Notes: generated by a model from the sequence alone, not told the origin. A stretch of DNA of 64,000 bases from Oreohelix idahoensis (GCA_024509875.1 JAMPIV010019067.1:1-64000), one strand, 5' to 3'; shown: positions 52,900 through 64,000, numbered from the stretch's first letter. Made by a program: numbers and translations.

Positions 52900-52900
52900 A
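52660..52900. repeat. Poly-C and poly-A homopolymers
   Basis: C runs at 52661-52684 and about 52841-52850, and an A run of over 30 at about 52867-52897. Length is likely to be unreliable in any assembly. Confidence 0.85.
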
Positions 52901-53181
52901 AGCGGATTGTTTAGTTCTAACATGACGACTAAACTTCCTTAGTTCATTGGCCTCTTTCTGGACATCCTCTACTGTTTTTGAGCTGTCCATGCAATTTTTA
53001 ACTTTCTTCTGTAAAAAACCACATCACTATGGCCTGTGAGGCTTTTCCTACCTGTTTACAAACTACCGATGACTCACTTCCATATGTCGGGACTGGGTCG
53101 GTATAACACAGAATAACTATCATGCTTACTATCACACTAGTCCCCCTGATTACTATTATGTAACTGTTTGTTACGCCACTG

Positions 53182-54072
53182 GTCCAGGCACATCTCTATA
53201 ACATGCTGAAATTAAAAATAAAACGCATAACTGCCACTGACAGAGAGGCGATATAGTGAATAACTGTCTGATTCAGTCTGCGCTAGTTTCTGTCGCTAAA
53301 TTGTAGAGACGCCTCTGGCGAAATATATATATGGGCTGACATAACTCACTGGTGCGGAATTCAAACTAGCGCAAACAACTACTGACAGTGGCGGCTCGAT
53401 CTTATGGGATCTGAATTTGAAAAAAAAAAAAAAAAAAAAAAACCAGACACATTCCTTTTCGTGTTTTTAGTAGTGACATATAAGAAGTCTGTGTAGATAC
53501 GTCACAACAGATACGTCACAACAGATACGTCACAACAGATACGTTACAACAGCTATGATTCTACATTGAATATTACTCAAGCTCTCTCTTCCAATAACTT
53601 CTCGCTGCTATACCATCTCATTACCCCGTGCCTAGATTTCCAACATTGCTAAACTTGGGGATGACACCAAAAAATAACCACACACGCAAATCAATTGTTG
53701 ATGAAGTTTACGTTTCACAGACCTTGACGTCACAATGACAGGGATAATATACTTCAATGTGCATGCGCAGGTGGCGTCAAAAGGGATAATGAAAGCAATC
53801 CCTCCGATAAGCAGAGTTGTCTTTTCTTCCATTAAAGCTTGTTATTAGGCTGTCACTTGATAGTTACTGTCAACAACATCAATCTTAGATTTAATACTCA
53901 TTTTAAAATGTATGAAGTATATGTGTTTTAACTGTATTCAGCACAATCATTTTCAAACAAAAGATGTATGTAAAACATTAATGATTACATCAGGCTTACA
54001 CTCTTGTCTGTGTTAAAGGATGAAATGGACAAACTAATAGAAAATTGACATTTCAGCGTGAGTGGTTTCGAG
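53182..54072. repeat. Intergenic DNA with a 14-bp tandem repeat and a lone transposon-like end
   Basis: Four copies of GATACGTCACAACA lie at 53496-53552. CAGTGGCGGCTCGAT at about 53384 resembles a hAT terminal repeat but has no partner. A poly-A run occurs near 53419-53442. No gene is seen. Confidence 0.6.
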
Positions 54073-54074
54073 TA

Positions 54075-54165
54075 CAGTCATGCGCCGCATAACGTCCGAT
54101 CGGACAACGTCCGACCACATACGTTCATGGTCCCATAAGGTTATAATAGAGTTCAGAAATTCCGA
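54075..54165 (+). mobile_element. End of a DNA transposon, TA target (Tc1/mariner-like)
   Basis: CAGTCATGCGCCGCATAACG starts right after a TA dinucleotide, as in Tc1/mariner-type elements. The next 80 bases (GGTCCCATAAGGTTATAATA) continue the same family by general resemblance to known Tigger-like repeats. The opposite end was not found, so this is probably a fragment. Confidence 0.4.
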
Positions 54166-54283
54166 TCGGAGAACAGGACGAAGCGGACGTAACCGGACGT
54201 AGCGAAAGCAACAGCTTCGCGCACGCAACACGTGTATCTCATGTCTCTTGTATACAGTACAAAGCGATTGCGATGCCAGGCGT

Positions 54284-54555
54284 ATTTTTTTTCTAACCAG
54301 CGGCACTCAAGCTTTCCAGCCCTTTTGGCCCAATGACATGCCATTGTGAGGCTGAGGAGCCAGTGGACTTTCCTTCCAACCCGGTCAGGAGCTTTGCTCC
54401 TTCCCATGCACAGAGGGTTTATCTGCAGGAGCCGTTCAGGTTATTCAGTCAAAATCCCGGTCGACGACACTTCTACAAATGCCCGCGCCCGGGCTTGAAC
54501 CTTGAAAACCTGGTCGCCAGCGCAACGTCTTAACCATTACACTAGCGCGGCTCCC
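54284..54555 (-). mobile_element. Complete tRNA-derived SINE with target-site duplication
   Basis: 272 bp flanked by ATGCCAGGCGT (54273-54283 and 54556-54566). On the minus strand the head (near 54555) has GCGCTAGTGTAATGGTTAAG and the B box GGTTCAAGCCC, and the 3' end (left) finishes in a short A-rich tail (AAAAAAAAT). It belongs to a different family from the 6230/27310 SINEs. Confidence 0.88.
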
Positions 54556-54904
54556 ATGCCAGGCGTGTTATGGTACGCGTGCTCTTGCAGCATGCCCAGG
54601 CGGAATTCACCAATCACTGCTGGTACAGCTATCAACATAGCTTTTAATGTTGGTTCGGTACTGTCCAGCGTGCTCTATAGTTGGGCAGGCATTGATTAGC
54701 ATCAGGAGCTTCTCTCCGCTGATGGTTTTTAGCGATGCCGTCTTACTTTTTTGGGAGCCAAGTGCTTCCTTTATACCGTCACACATTTGTCTAATATATT
54801 TAACCTATAATACAATACATATGACTTGATAGTCATAATAAACACCTATGTTACTGGCCTACGTATGTACTGTACTGTACTGAAATTGATATGTAACATG
54901 CATA

Positions 54905-55018
54905 CGAGAATAAATGAATTCAGTATGAAAGGTGAGCGAAAGGAAGGGCAGAATGTTAGACGGGCCTGCGTGCCCAATTCTCAACCCTTTGAAAATAAAG
55001 TTCGTTCGTTCGTTCGTT
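54905..55018 (+). mobile_element. LINE 3' tail, (GTTC)n-ended, plus strand
   Basis: GGGCCTGCGTGCCCAATTCT and a (GTTC)4 tail match the reverse complement of 18945-19025. It is severely 5'-truncated; no coding part remains. Confidence 0.82.
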
Positions 55019-55043
55019 ATTTAAATGTGAACTTTCGAAAATA

Positions 55044-55345
55044 TACTGTTCAAAAAAAAAAGAAACGCATAGCTATCCGAGGACGCGTTTTTATGAGTTT
55101 GAAAGTAAAATTTGGTGCTAGGGTATATAAAAACCAGCCTCAAATGTTCTTTACAGTGTCAAATGCACGTGTTGACCTGAATTGCGTTCGTTTTTGTAAT
55201 CGTTACAACGCAGTGGTCAATAGTGTTTATGACGCAATTTTTGACCACAGCTCATGTTGCGCGCACGTGAAAGCAACAAAATTTGGGGTGAACACTATTT
55301 ACTGACTACGCAACTGAAACCCTATAAAAGGATAACGCTACACAC
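55044..55345 (+). mobile_element. Possible Tc1/mariner-like fragment
   Basis: TACTGTTCAAAA followed by an A run and GAAACGCAT resembles the terminal repeat of Tc1/mariner-like elements with TA targets common in marine invertebrates. No transposase is visible in the following 300 bp, and the right end is unknown. Confidence 0.3.
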
Positions 55346-55349
55346 AAAA

Positions 55350-55866
55350 AATTCAGTGGGTTCCAGCACACATAGGTATTGCTGGTAACGAGTTGGCAGA
55401 TCAGAACGCCAAGAATGGAAGGGCAAGTAAAAACAATATAAGAGCACGACTGGGAAGGTCAGAGATCAAGAGCCAAGTGAAGATAACTATAAACGAAGAA
55501 TGGAAGACAACATGGAAGAACAGTAGAAAAGGCAGACACGCGTTCAAACTGCTGAAAGAACCAACGAGGACGTGCCAGGTCAGAGAAGAATTAAAGATAC
55601 CATCAAACAAAAAACTCTGGCGTTTCCGTCTCGGTGCAGCATACTTTATGGTAGAAGAACCACACTGCCAAGAATGTCAGGAAGAGAATGACATAGACCA
55701 CTACCTGATCCACTGTAAAAAGTATGGACAACAAAGGCTTGAATTAAAAACTTACTATAGAAATCACAATATAGACTTGACAGGTAATAAGGTTTTAAGT
55801 ATAGATGCCCCAAGAGATGCCCAATCAATAGTTAAAAGATATATACATAAAACAAAGGAAAACATA
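55350..55866 (+). pseudogene. RNase H end of a LINE ORF2, cut by Gypsy-1
   Basis: The frame begins with IQWVPAHIGIAGNELAD, the last RNase H motif of Jockey/I-like LINEs (catalytic His and Asp region). A C-terminal domain follows with LWRFRLGAAYF and a zinc-binding CQECQEENDIDHYLIHC (CX2C-H-C pattern). It runs open to 55866, where the Gypsy-1 LTR begins, so the end of the ORF is lost or lies outside the window. The 5' end is also missing. Confidence 0.85.
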
Positions 55867-58076
55867 TGTAGTGGTGTTGATGGTATTGTATGATGGTGTT
55901 CTTACTACATGTGAATTGTATGAGGCCAGCTGTGAAGGCTCCTGAGATAAAATGTATTTGAGAATTGTCAGAAGGCCTTTCTTGCTACCACTACGACCTC
56001 ACACTTACTTTTTTTTTGTCTTAATGAATGTGGCTACGTAAAGTGTCTAGGGTAATGATGTGTAATGTGGTGTGTTAGTTATAAATACACCCACAGACAT
56101 TTAAGAAGACTAATAAGATTAACAAGTGTTAAAATACACTGAACTAACTCACGTGTATAAGGTTTTTGATATAATTATATTACATTTATTGGTTCTGGAT
56201 CAAGTTTTTTGTGACCAGAACTGATTTTTAAAAGAAGGATTGAAAATTTATGAAAAATATGCATGGAATGTTACATAATAAATGCAAGAGCGTACCTATT
56301 TAAGTACTAGACTAGTTAGTTTTATTAAAAAAAGTTCGAGTAGTCATCTCTTTGGGAGGATATTTACTGTTTGTGCTGTTGGGGTGGCCTCATCACACCT
56401 GTCTATATTGACTACACAATGTCCAGAAAATGGTGGGAATTTTTACGGGGGTATTAGTCACTACCAATAGTTGGTGAATGTCCAGCAGACCAGAGGCTCA
56501 CTCATCTTTTTGTAGCTCTGGTGCTGAAAACTTGCGGTCCCACCTCTCCGTGCTGGCGGGCAATAATGGTGGTCTCTGTCACAAGAACTGCACAGATACA
56601 CTCGAGTACAGTCACCCACCGAATAGACTCTGCTTTGTTGTCGATAGAAAACTCACAGCTCTGCAATCAAAGTATGGGCTATGTGTCAAAATCTATTCTA
56701 TACCCACGTCTGGACACCACACTGACACAACAACCACATCATACAGACAGGTCAGATCTCTCTGACCAAACAGCACAGTTACCATGGTGGGTTTACATCC
56801 GATAGATCCTCCCAGACTATAGATTCTGAAAAATAATTATTAGTTGTCGGCCCTAAAAGAAGATAGGTAATCTGTTTCAACGCTTGATTTATTTATTTTG
56901 CATAATCCTTGCTGTAGTTTATGTACACTGTTAGTCCCTAGACCCTGACTTGGGCGGGGGGTCTAGAGCAAAATCCCTACTTGTTTGTAAGGCTAGATTA
57001 TGATATGGCAGTATCAAATCACTCGAACATGAAACAATATTCAAAATATATAAAGAAATAATTTCAATCTTACCAGATTATGAATACATAACACAGAATT
57101 GCTAGCAAAACTCAGCTGAGCTGCTGGCTATAGTATGGCGTCCCTAAATTTATCTCACTGTCTTTCAAATGGGAAAACACCACACTTTAAAATCTGTGTC
57201 TAACACTGAACAATTATTGAAGAATGACCCCAAATGCGCTCTGAGCGCTAATGATATGCTTGTCTGTGGCCAATCACTGCCTAGTTGTACTTTAAATTTC
57301 AAATTTCTACACTAAAGTCATTTCAGTCATGCTTCAGTCAAGTATGGATGGTTATCTGTTAGTCTGTCCGTCTCTACTTGTGTTTCTAAAAAAAAATGTG
57401 CTTGATTTTTGAAGCAACCTTTCTCTCCCCTTAAAATTTTGTCGTAAAAAGTTATATTTAGACACAGCTACCGCTCAAAAACCCTCTCCTCCATAATAAT
57501 AAGTAACTTTGAACACCTGTTCCCAAGGTCGTGTTTTTGTGTGCAAATAACGATATGTTAGATTCAAGGCAGTCTGTGGCTGATGTAAACTACACTGTCT
57601 TTTGTCATTAATTTCAATATTATCTATCCGTTTGTAAAATTAAGATCATATTATTTCATTGCTCAGAATAGGCCATCCGGCCAGCTAATTTTTATATTCC
57701 TAACATTAATATTAAGAAAAATTACTTTTTAAATTTTTGTAATATTCCTAACATCTGCGTTTTAGCCGCTGAATTCAAATCAAGGCTTGGTATCGCAAAA
57801 CGTCCAATTCCGTACCTCGTGTCAATTTGGGGGACTTGAATTTTTTACTTTCATCCATTCCCCCCCCCCCCCCAATTGCGTCTCTTTAGCCTTTCCAGTC
57901 ATATTTTTTTCCTTTTTGATCCTCCGTTCCCCTCCGGTCTAGCAAGTCAAATTTATGGAGGGTGATGACCCGCGGTCTAGGCGATCATGTACATCAGCAG
58001 CCTACGCATTATGTTTTTATCCTTAAATGTTATCTTTTGAGTATTTTACCGTTGTATCTCTGTCAATTTCACTACA
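55867..58076 (-). repeat. Gypsy-1 left (3') LTR
   Basis: 2210 bp, TGTAGTGG to CACTACA. It shares its right three quarters with the diverged LTR at 973-2505. Confidence 0.92.
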
Positions 58077-58100
58077 CATCTCCCCACTTGAAAACATGCC
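58077..58100 (-). promoter_or_regulatory. Gypsy-1 polypurine tract
   Basis: The minus strand reads TTTCAAGTGGGGAGATG directly before the LTR start TGTAGTGAAATTG. Confidence 0.7.
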
Positions 58101-58162
58101 TATGGCAAGTTCCAAACCAGCGATACACATAGGTAAAATTACTCCTCACGTCTGCCACTACT

Positions 58163-59481
58163 CTAATTTTGATCACAGGGGTGTTGACTGAGGAAATCTG
58201 CACCGACATTCAATTTGCCTGGGATATATTGGATACTGAACTGATAAGGTTGAAGCAATAAAGACCACCTCAGCAATCTTGCGTTTTCATGCTTAGCCTG
58301 AGACAAGAACACGAGAGGCTGATGATCCGTCTCCACCACAAAAGTCCTACCATACAGATAGATTTGAAACTTCTTTATTGCCCAGATTAATGCTAAACAT
58401 TCTTTTTCGCTTGTGGAGTATCCTTGTTCCGCCTTATTCAATTTGCGGCTTGCATAAGCGACTGGTTTAAGTTCCCCATCAGGTGCAGCTGATCTTTGCA
58501 ACAAAGCCCCTCCAAGTCCTACATTACTTGCATCGGTTCTTAAGACAAAGTCCTGTGTCAAATCAGGCAGTTTGAGAATAGGCTTGCTAGTGAGTTTTTC
58601 CTTTAACTCTTGGAACGCTAATTCACATTGTGCAGTCCAAATAATTTTATCTGGAAGTCCCTTGCGAGTCAGATCAGTCAGAGGAGCACAAATAGCGTTA
58701 AAATTTTTGATGTATTTCTGATAAAATCCGCATAACGACACAAATGATCGCACGTCCTTTTTTGTTTGCGGCCTTGGTGCTCTCTGCAGTTTTTCCAAGT
58801 TCTTAGGATCAGGGGTCATATTACCCTGATATACAGTGTGTCCCAAGAATTCCAACTCTTTGCATCCAATACAACATTTTGTTGGCCTAGCAGTTAAGTT
58901 CGCCTCCCGAAGTCTATCAAACAACATCTCCAGAGCTTCAATGTGTTCTTCAAATGTCTCGGTGGCGACGAGAATATCATCCATGAAATTTGTGATACAT
59001 GGGTTATTCAGGGGGTCCAACAATTTTCGCATCATCCTTGAAAACACACTCGGAGCATTTTTTTCAGTCCGAATGGTAGCATATTGAATTCATAATGTCC
59101 ATCCGAAGTGCTAAAAGCCAAATAAGGTCTCACTTCAGGCTTCACTGGGATCTGGTAATAGCCTTTACTAAGATCCACCTTTGAAAAGTATTTTGCCTTG
59201 TTCAGTCTGGCAAATAACTGTTTTTTGTCTGGTAATGGATCCACTTGTCCTTCTGTGACAGCATTCAGTTTCCTGTAATCTATGCACAGTCTGTGTTCCC
59301 CAGACGGTTTTCTCAACAAAACGACACTAGAACTAAAAGATGATTCACTGTGCGAAATAATCCCCTCCTTCAGCAAATAATCTATTTCTTCCTTCAATGC
59401 CTTCTCCTTCGCGAACGGAATAGAATAGGCTCTCATACAGATTGGGTTTGAGTCTACCAGTTTCATGTCATACTGTAGCAA
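58163..59481 (-). pseudogene. Gypsy-1 reverse transcriptase and RNase H, one frameshift
   Basis: RT N-terminal half is 59032-59481 (LCIDYRKLNAV, motif A KVDLSKGYYQIP, MLPFG). RT C-terminal half and RNase H are 58163-59047, with the catalytic box FMDD (residues 21-24 of that frame) and RNase H Asp172, Glu216, Asp241 and Asp284 (TDAS, EKECLAL, ETDHQP, GADF). The frameshift is at a run of seven T near 59060, so it may be sequencing error. This part of Pol copies the element RNA into DNA. Confidence 0.92.
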
Positions 59482-59504
59482 ATTTGTATGGCCTGGTTTA
59501 TCTG

Positions 59505-61560
59505 TTAATACATCTGTATGTTCCTCCAGAACCTTTTGAACTCTCTCTCCCTCTGGTTTTTAGTCAGGTGCTTACTGACTTTTACCTGTGCTGCTGTTTC
59601 ACAAGGATGTAATGGGTATTCATGTGAGGTGAGTGGTTCTTTTTGCATCTGGGTTGCAATAGCCAAGGTCAATAAGGGGGTGCTTTCCTGGAGTGGTCTG
59701 TCCAGATACTTCTTTAACAGGTTTACATGATAAACTTTTTCCTTCCCCTTTTTGTCAATTTTATAGTTTGTTCTAGACACCTTCTCTAGAACCGTATATG
59801 GACCTTGCCAACCAATTTGTAATTTATTCTGGCTTCCGGGTAGTAGAAGCAGCACCTTCTCTCCGACTGCCAGTTCCCTGTCCTTTGCCTTCCTATTAAA
59901 ATATGCTGCATGTTTCTTCCTGGCTTGCTTCAAATTATCATTTGCCAGTTTCCATCCAGCTTTCAAACGAGTGGTCAGTTCGTTCACATATTGATACGAT
60001 GAGGTAACAGTCTCTTCCGCCTTCTCATCTGTCCAGGTCCTTAATAGGGCTTCTAATGGACCTTTTATTGGCCTCCCAAATAGCAGAGTTGCGGGAGCCA
60101 TCCCGGTTGAACTATGTGGTACCTCCCGGTACGCAAACAATGCGGCGGGCAGGAATTGATCCCACAGATCCGGTTTTTCGTGTGCCAGCTTTCTCAGGAT
60201 AGAAATGAGAGTCCCATTGAACCTCTCTACCTGGCCGTTCCCTTGTGGATGGTACGGACTACAATGAAAGTGCCTGGCTTGAAATAGCTTAAAAAACTTC
60301 TTCCGTTAGTTTCCCCTTGAACTGAGAACCATTATCCGTCAAGATTTGATGCGGGAATCCTAATCGGGTAAATATTGTAAGTAGTGCCTCTGCTACATGT
60401 TTTGAATCAATTGATGGCAGGGCTACCGCCTCTCCCCACATAGAACAAGTGTCCACCAGAGTAAGGATGTAACTGTTCCTCCTCTTGGTCCGAGTGAGAG
60501 GTCCTACAATATCCACTGCAACCCTCTCAAAAGGTGTTCCCACTATGGGCATTTCCCCTAGAGTTGCAGGAGCAGTCCAGTGCTTTGGAGCTACCCTTTG
60601 ACATTCTGGGCAGGATTTGACATATCTTTTTATATCCTCCGTTATCCCTGGCCAGAAGTAATGACAAGCTATACGCTGTCCTGTGGCGCTGATCCCCATG
60701 TGACCACTGAAGGGAATCGCATGCCCGAGTTCCATCACTTTCTCTCTATATGAAGTGGGAAGAACCAGCTGGTTGTGACCATTTGTTCCAGTTCCGGCCT
60801 TCCTGTATAAGAGTTTGTTCTTCATGAAATATTCCCCCTTGCTCGGAGGTGTGTGGCATTTGGACAATTTTTTAAAACCTGGCTTGAGTGTCCTATCCTC
60901 AGCCTGCGCCTTCCTCATCTCCTCTGGATGAGCATTTATAGGTTCACCTTCTTCCTCCTTCTTCTGTGACCTGGTCTGCACTGTCGCCATGATCACAGGT
61001 TTCTCGGGATTCCCCAAGAAGACGTATCTACACCCCAATATCAGAGGGTAGATTGGTTCATCTATCACTGCTGCTCTGATTTCTCCTTCCACATAGCGAG
61101 TTTTCACCGTTATCCTTGCGATGGGAAGTGTCATGAGTGGTATGTCCTTAGTCGCCCCTTGTATTTCCACTGTTTCTGTGGTATACTGACTTGGGTCCAC
61201 TAGGCTAGACTTCACAACTGAATCATAATCCAAACCTGTATCATAAAGGCACCTTATGGTGACCCCATTACAAATAACATCCTCACAAACTGGGGGGTGA
61301 TAAGGTTCCTGTTGTCCCTTAGGATTAACCTTTAATCTTTGCGTCCCCGACTTCATTGCAGCAATGTTTGAAGGTTTCCTTCTACAAAATTCGGTGTTAT
61401 GGTTATCCTTCTTGCACCATTTACACCATCTTTTTCCTTGGTTCAACGGTTTTCTTTCATTGAACTTTTGGTCATTGAACTGTGAGTTTCTGTCGCGATA
61501 GTCATTTCTTGGCCGCTCAAAAGTTTGTCCTACCTTTATTTCCCTGCTCTCTATTATCAA
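59505..61560 (-). pseudogene. Gypsy-1 nucleocapsid, protease and integrase
   Basis: The upstream frame (60289-61560) has a perfect CCHC zinc knuckle (Cys46, Cys49, His54, Cys59), protease DTG at 107-109 (CLYDTGLDYD), ILGCRYVFLG, the integrase HHCC (His280, His287, Cys317, Cys320), and core Asp350 (VDIVGP) and Asp409 (TDNGSQ). After a frameshift near 60290 the catalytic Glu (GQVERFNG, about 60220) and the rest follow in the frame reaching 60140-59505, with the GPY/F module LQIGWQGPY. Integrase precedes RT. Confidence 0.92.
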
Positions 61561-62527
61561 ATTTATTAAATTGCTGTGGAGCTTTAAAATTGTCTATGTG
61601 CTTCTTTTTAGCACCACTTACCTCTGCCTGGGCTGCCTGATACCTCTCAGCAACATTTAAAATTTCCCCCAACTTCTCTGCACCTTGTTCCATGAGAAAT
61701 TTTCTCATGTCTGGAGCCATGGACTCTCTCAATTGCTCAATCATGATCATTTCTTTAAGATCTTGGGTCTTCCCCAGAGCCGTCCATTTCTCCAAATAGG
61801 TTTCTAGTCTAGCAGAGAATTGGTGGTATGTCTCCCCAGACAACAGTTTGGCATTTCTAAATTTCTTACGATAAAATTCACCATTCTTCTCGTACCTTAA
61901 TAACAAAGCCTGCTTTAACATGTCATAATTGTCTTGGTCTTCCCTGTTCATTTTGGCAAATACTTCATAAGAAGTACCCCTCAATCCCTGTGATAGCTTT
62001 AAACTCCACCTCTCTCTCTCTAACCCATATGTAGTAGCTAATAACTCAAAACGTCCTAGGTACCCCTCTATGTCATCGTCTTTCTCAACAAAATGGTCTA
62101 AATGAAACCCCATAGCTGAGTTTGAGGCTCCCATACTGGGCGTAGCATCTGAGGCAAAAGGGCTGGCACCATTTTCAGGGGCCGGGCCTTGTAATTCCAG
62201 CTCCCTTAGTCGTAATTCGTGCTCCCTCTGCAACCTTCTATCTTCTGCCTCCCTTTCGGCAGTCAACCTTTTTTCCTCTGCCTCCCTTTCGGCCTTTTTA
62301 TCTTCTGCCTCCCTTTGCTGTCGTTTTTCTTCTGCCTCAATCTGCAGCCTCTTAATTTCTCCATCAGCCTCAATTTGTAACCTCTTCTCTTCAGCTACCT
62401 TTCTATCTTCCCTTTCAATATATTTATCACATTCAGTCGTTACGTATTGAATTAAAATTGACCATCCATCCCCATCTCCTTCGCAGTGAGCACAGCAGCT
62501 GATCTAAACTTTGCTAGCTCTGCCATA
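61517..62527 (-). pseudogene. Gypsy-1 Gag with SCAN-like region
   Basis: The start is best placed at about 62527 (MAELAKFRSAAVL), like MAERAKFR in Gypsy-2. One frameshift near 62462 joins this to a charged coiled coil. In the main frame (61517-62266), residues 60-125 look like the capsid N-terminal part (GRFELLATTYGLERERWSLK), and about 130-212 are a SCAN-like helical region (YHQFSARLETYLEKW, EQLRESMAPDMRKFL, ILNVAERYQ). The nucleocapsid knuckle lies in the next frame, which overlaps by about 44 bp. Confidence 0.88.
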
Positions 62528-62801
62528 CTTTTTGGACAATATAATAATATACAAGATAAATCTCTAACCAGTAAATACACTAAGTACTTCTAATTACTAT
62601 ATGACTATAGTCTAACTAATTCTAACTAACCAGTTAACTAATTAATTATTACTGGCTGTGAAGATTCACCAACTTTTATCTGCAGGGACACTTTTAATTT
62701 TAAAGGAAATTTTACAATTTATTTCCCTACTTTTATTTCTCCCACCTGGAGATCCTAATTTTACTGTTGGGCTAATTATCCCTGGACAAGACCCCAATTT
62801 A
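62528..62801 (-). promoter_or_regulatory. Gypsy-1 leader and primer-binding site
   Basis: On the minus strand, inside the 5' LTR, the sequence reads TGGGGTCTTGTCCAGGGAT (about 62777-62795). It resembles the tRNA-Pro-type primer-binding site TGGGGGCTCGTCC... of gammaretroviruses with a few differences. The rest of the leader is A/T-rich. Confidence 0.6.
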
Positions 62802-64000
62802 TGTAGTGGTGTTGATGGTATTGTATGATGGTGTTCTTACTACATGTGAATTGTATGAGGCCAGCTGTGAAGGCTCCTGAGATAAAATGTATTTGAGAAT
62901 TGTCAGAAGGCCTTTCTTGCTACCACTACGACCTCACACTTACTTTTTTTTTGTCTTAATGAATGTGGCTACGTAAAGTGTCTAGGGTAATGATGTGTAA
63001 TGTGGTGTGTTAGTTATAAATACACCCACAGACATTTAAGAAGACTAATAAGATTAACAAGTGTTAAAATACACTGAACTAACTCACGTGTATAAGGTTT
63101 TTGATATAATTATATTACATTTATTGGTTCTGGATCAAGTTTTTTGTGACCAGAACTGATTTTAAAAGAAGGATTGAAAATTTATGAAAAATATGCATGG
63201 AATGTTACATAATAAATGCAAGAGCGTACCTATTTAAGTACTAGACTAGTTAGTTTTATTAAAAAAAGTTAGAGTAGTCATCTCTTTGGGAGGATATTTA
63301 CTGTTTGTGCTGTTGGGGTGGCCTCATCACACCTGTCTATATTGACTACACAATGTCCAGAAAATGGTGGGAATTTTTACGGGGTATTAGTCACTACCAA
63401 TAGTTGGTGAATGTCCAGCAGACCAGAGGCTCACTCATCTTTTTGTAGCTCTGGTGCTGAAAACTTGCGGTCCCACCTCTCCGTGCTGGCGGGCAATAAT
63501 GGTGGTCTCTGTCACAAGAACTGCACAGATACACTCGAGTACAGTCACCCACCGAATAGACTCTGCTTTGTTGTCGATAGAAAACTCACAGCTCTGCAAT
63601 CAAAGTATGGGCTATGTGTCAAAATCTATTCTATACCCACGTCTGGACACCACACTGACACAACAACCACATCATACAGACAGGTCAGATCTCTCTGACC
63701 AAACAGCACAGTTACCATGGTGGGTTTACATCCGATAGATCCTCCCAGACTATAGATTCTGAAAAATAATTATTAGTTGTCGGCCCTAAAAGAAGATAGG
63801 TAATCTGTTTCAACGCTTGATTTATTTTGCATAATCCTTGCTGTAGTTTATGTACACTGTTAGTCCCTAGACCCTGACTTGGGCGGGGGGTCTAGAGCAA
63901 AATCCCTACTTGTTTGTAAGGCTAGATTATGATATGGCAGTATCAAATCACTCGAACATGAAACAATATTCAAAATATATAAAGAAATAATTTCAATCTT
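62802..64000 (-). repeat. Gypsy-1 right (5') LTR, partial
   Basis: The first 1.2 kb on the plus strand match 55867-57072 almost exactly. Differences include one base near 63270 (GTTAGAG for GTTCGAG), single-base indels in short T and G runs, and a 4-bp indel in TTTATTTA near 63823. The remainder lies beyond the window. Confidence 0.92.

Larger units (their letters stand above)
55867..64000 (-). mobile_element. Gypsy-1, young Gmr1-like Ty3/gypsy element, right end cut by window
   Basis: Minus-strand element with left (3') LTR 55867-58076, internal region 58077-62801 and right (5') LTR from 62802 past the window end. LTR ends are the 7-bp inverted repeat TGTAGTG/CACTACA. The visible 1.2 kb of the two LTRs differ by very few substitutions and small indels. 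From right to left the order is gag, protease, integrase, RT, RNase H. It is inserted in the LINE ORF at 55866. The target duplication cannot be tested because the right flank is outside. Confidence 0.93.

Noticed and set aside
53384..53400. CAGTGGCGGCTCGAT as a complete DNA transposon end
   Set aside because: No inverted partner or target duplication was found; kept only as a lone end within the intergenic entry.

Overview
This window looks like repeat-rich, non-coding DNA from an animal nuclear genome. Three Ty3/gypsy elements of the Gmr1-like type, several RTE-like LINEs, tRNA-derived SINEs and long (TA)n arrays fill most of it. No convincing host protein-coding gene, rRNA or tRNA gene was found. 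The mix suggests a marine lophotrochozoan, perhaps a gastropod mollusc, but that placement is a guess from general familiarity with such repeats and has not been tested.

Layout. 1-972 is a C-depleted, G-homopolymer-rich stretch that looks like failed sequence. 973-2505 is an LTR of the Gypsy-1 family. 2506-5347 is a (TA)n tract split by a 5'-truncated LINE with an open 682-codon reverse-transcriptase frame. 5348-6660 holds short repeats and an inverted pair of tRNA-like SINEs. 6660-12130 is an almost G-free A/C homopolymer block, probably a consensus failure. 12131-16618 has two runs of a 33-bp minisatellite and a weak signal-peptide-like exon. 16619-26105 is a nested LINE locus: a full-length RTE element (RTE-1a, 14-bp target-site duplication) is split by a minus-strand CR1/L2/Jockey-like LINE block, which carries a second RTE-1 copy (11-bp duplication), another RTE-like fragment (10-bp duplication) and a (TA)n array. 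26106-29934 is SINE fragments and minisatellites.

29935-51515 is a second nest. A SINE is split by Gypsy-2 (30142-51443). The right LTR of Gypsy-2 is split by a solo LTR (37464-48914, 5-bp duplication CCCCC). That solo LTR is split by Gypsy-3 (38042-47893, 5-bp duplication CTAGT, two 1333-bp LTRs nearly identical). Each Gypsy-2 LTR carries its own private RTE-1 insertion, one only 41 bp long and one with a 5' inversion. 51516-55866 carries DNA-transposon-like ends, a complete SINE with target-site duplication, a LINE tail and an RNase H-bearing LINE fragment. 55867-64000 is Gypsy-1 on the minus strand, with one 2.2-kb LTR complete and the other cut by the window edge.

All three gypsy elements run right to left. 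In Gypsy-1 and Gypsy-3 the integrase lies upstream of reverse transcriptase and RNase H (gag-PR-IN-RT-RH). This is the copia-like order of the Gmr1-like Ty3/gypsy group. Their Gag proteins have a SCAN-like region. Gypsy-2 has lost RT and nearly all of RNase H by an internal deletion that leaves the last RNase H residues behind.
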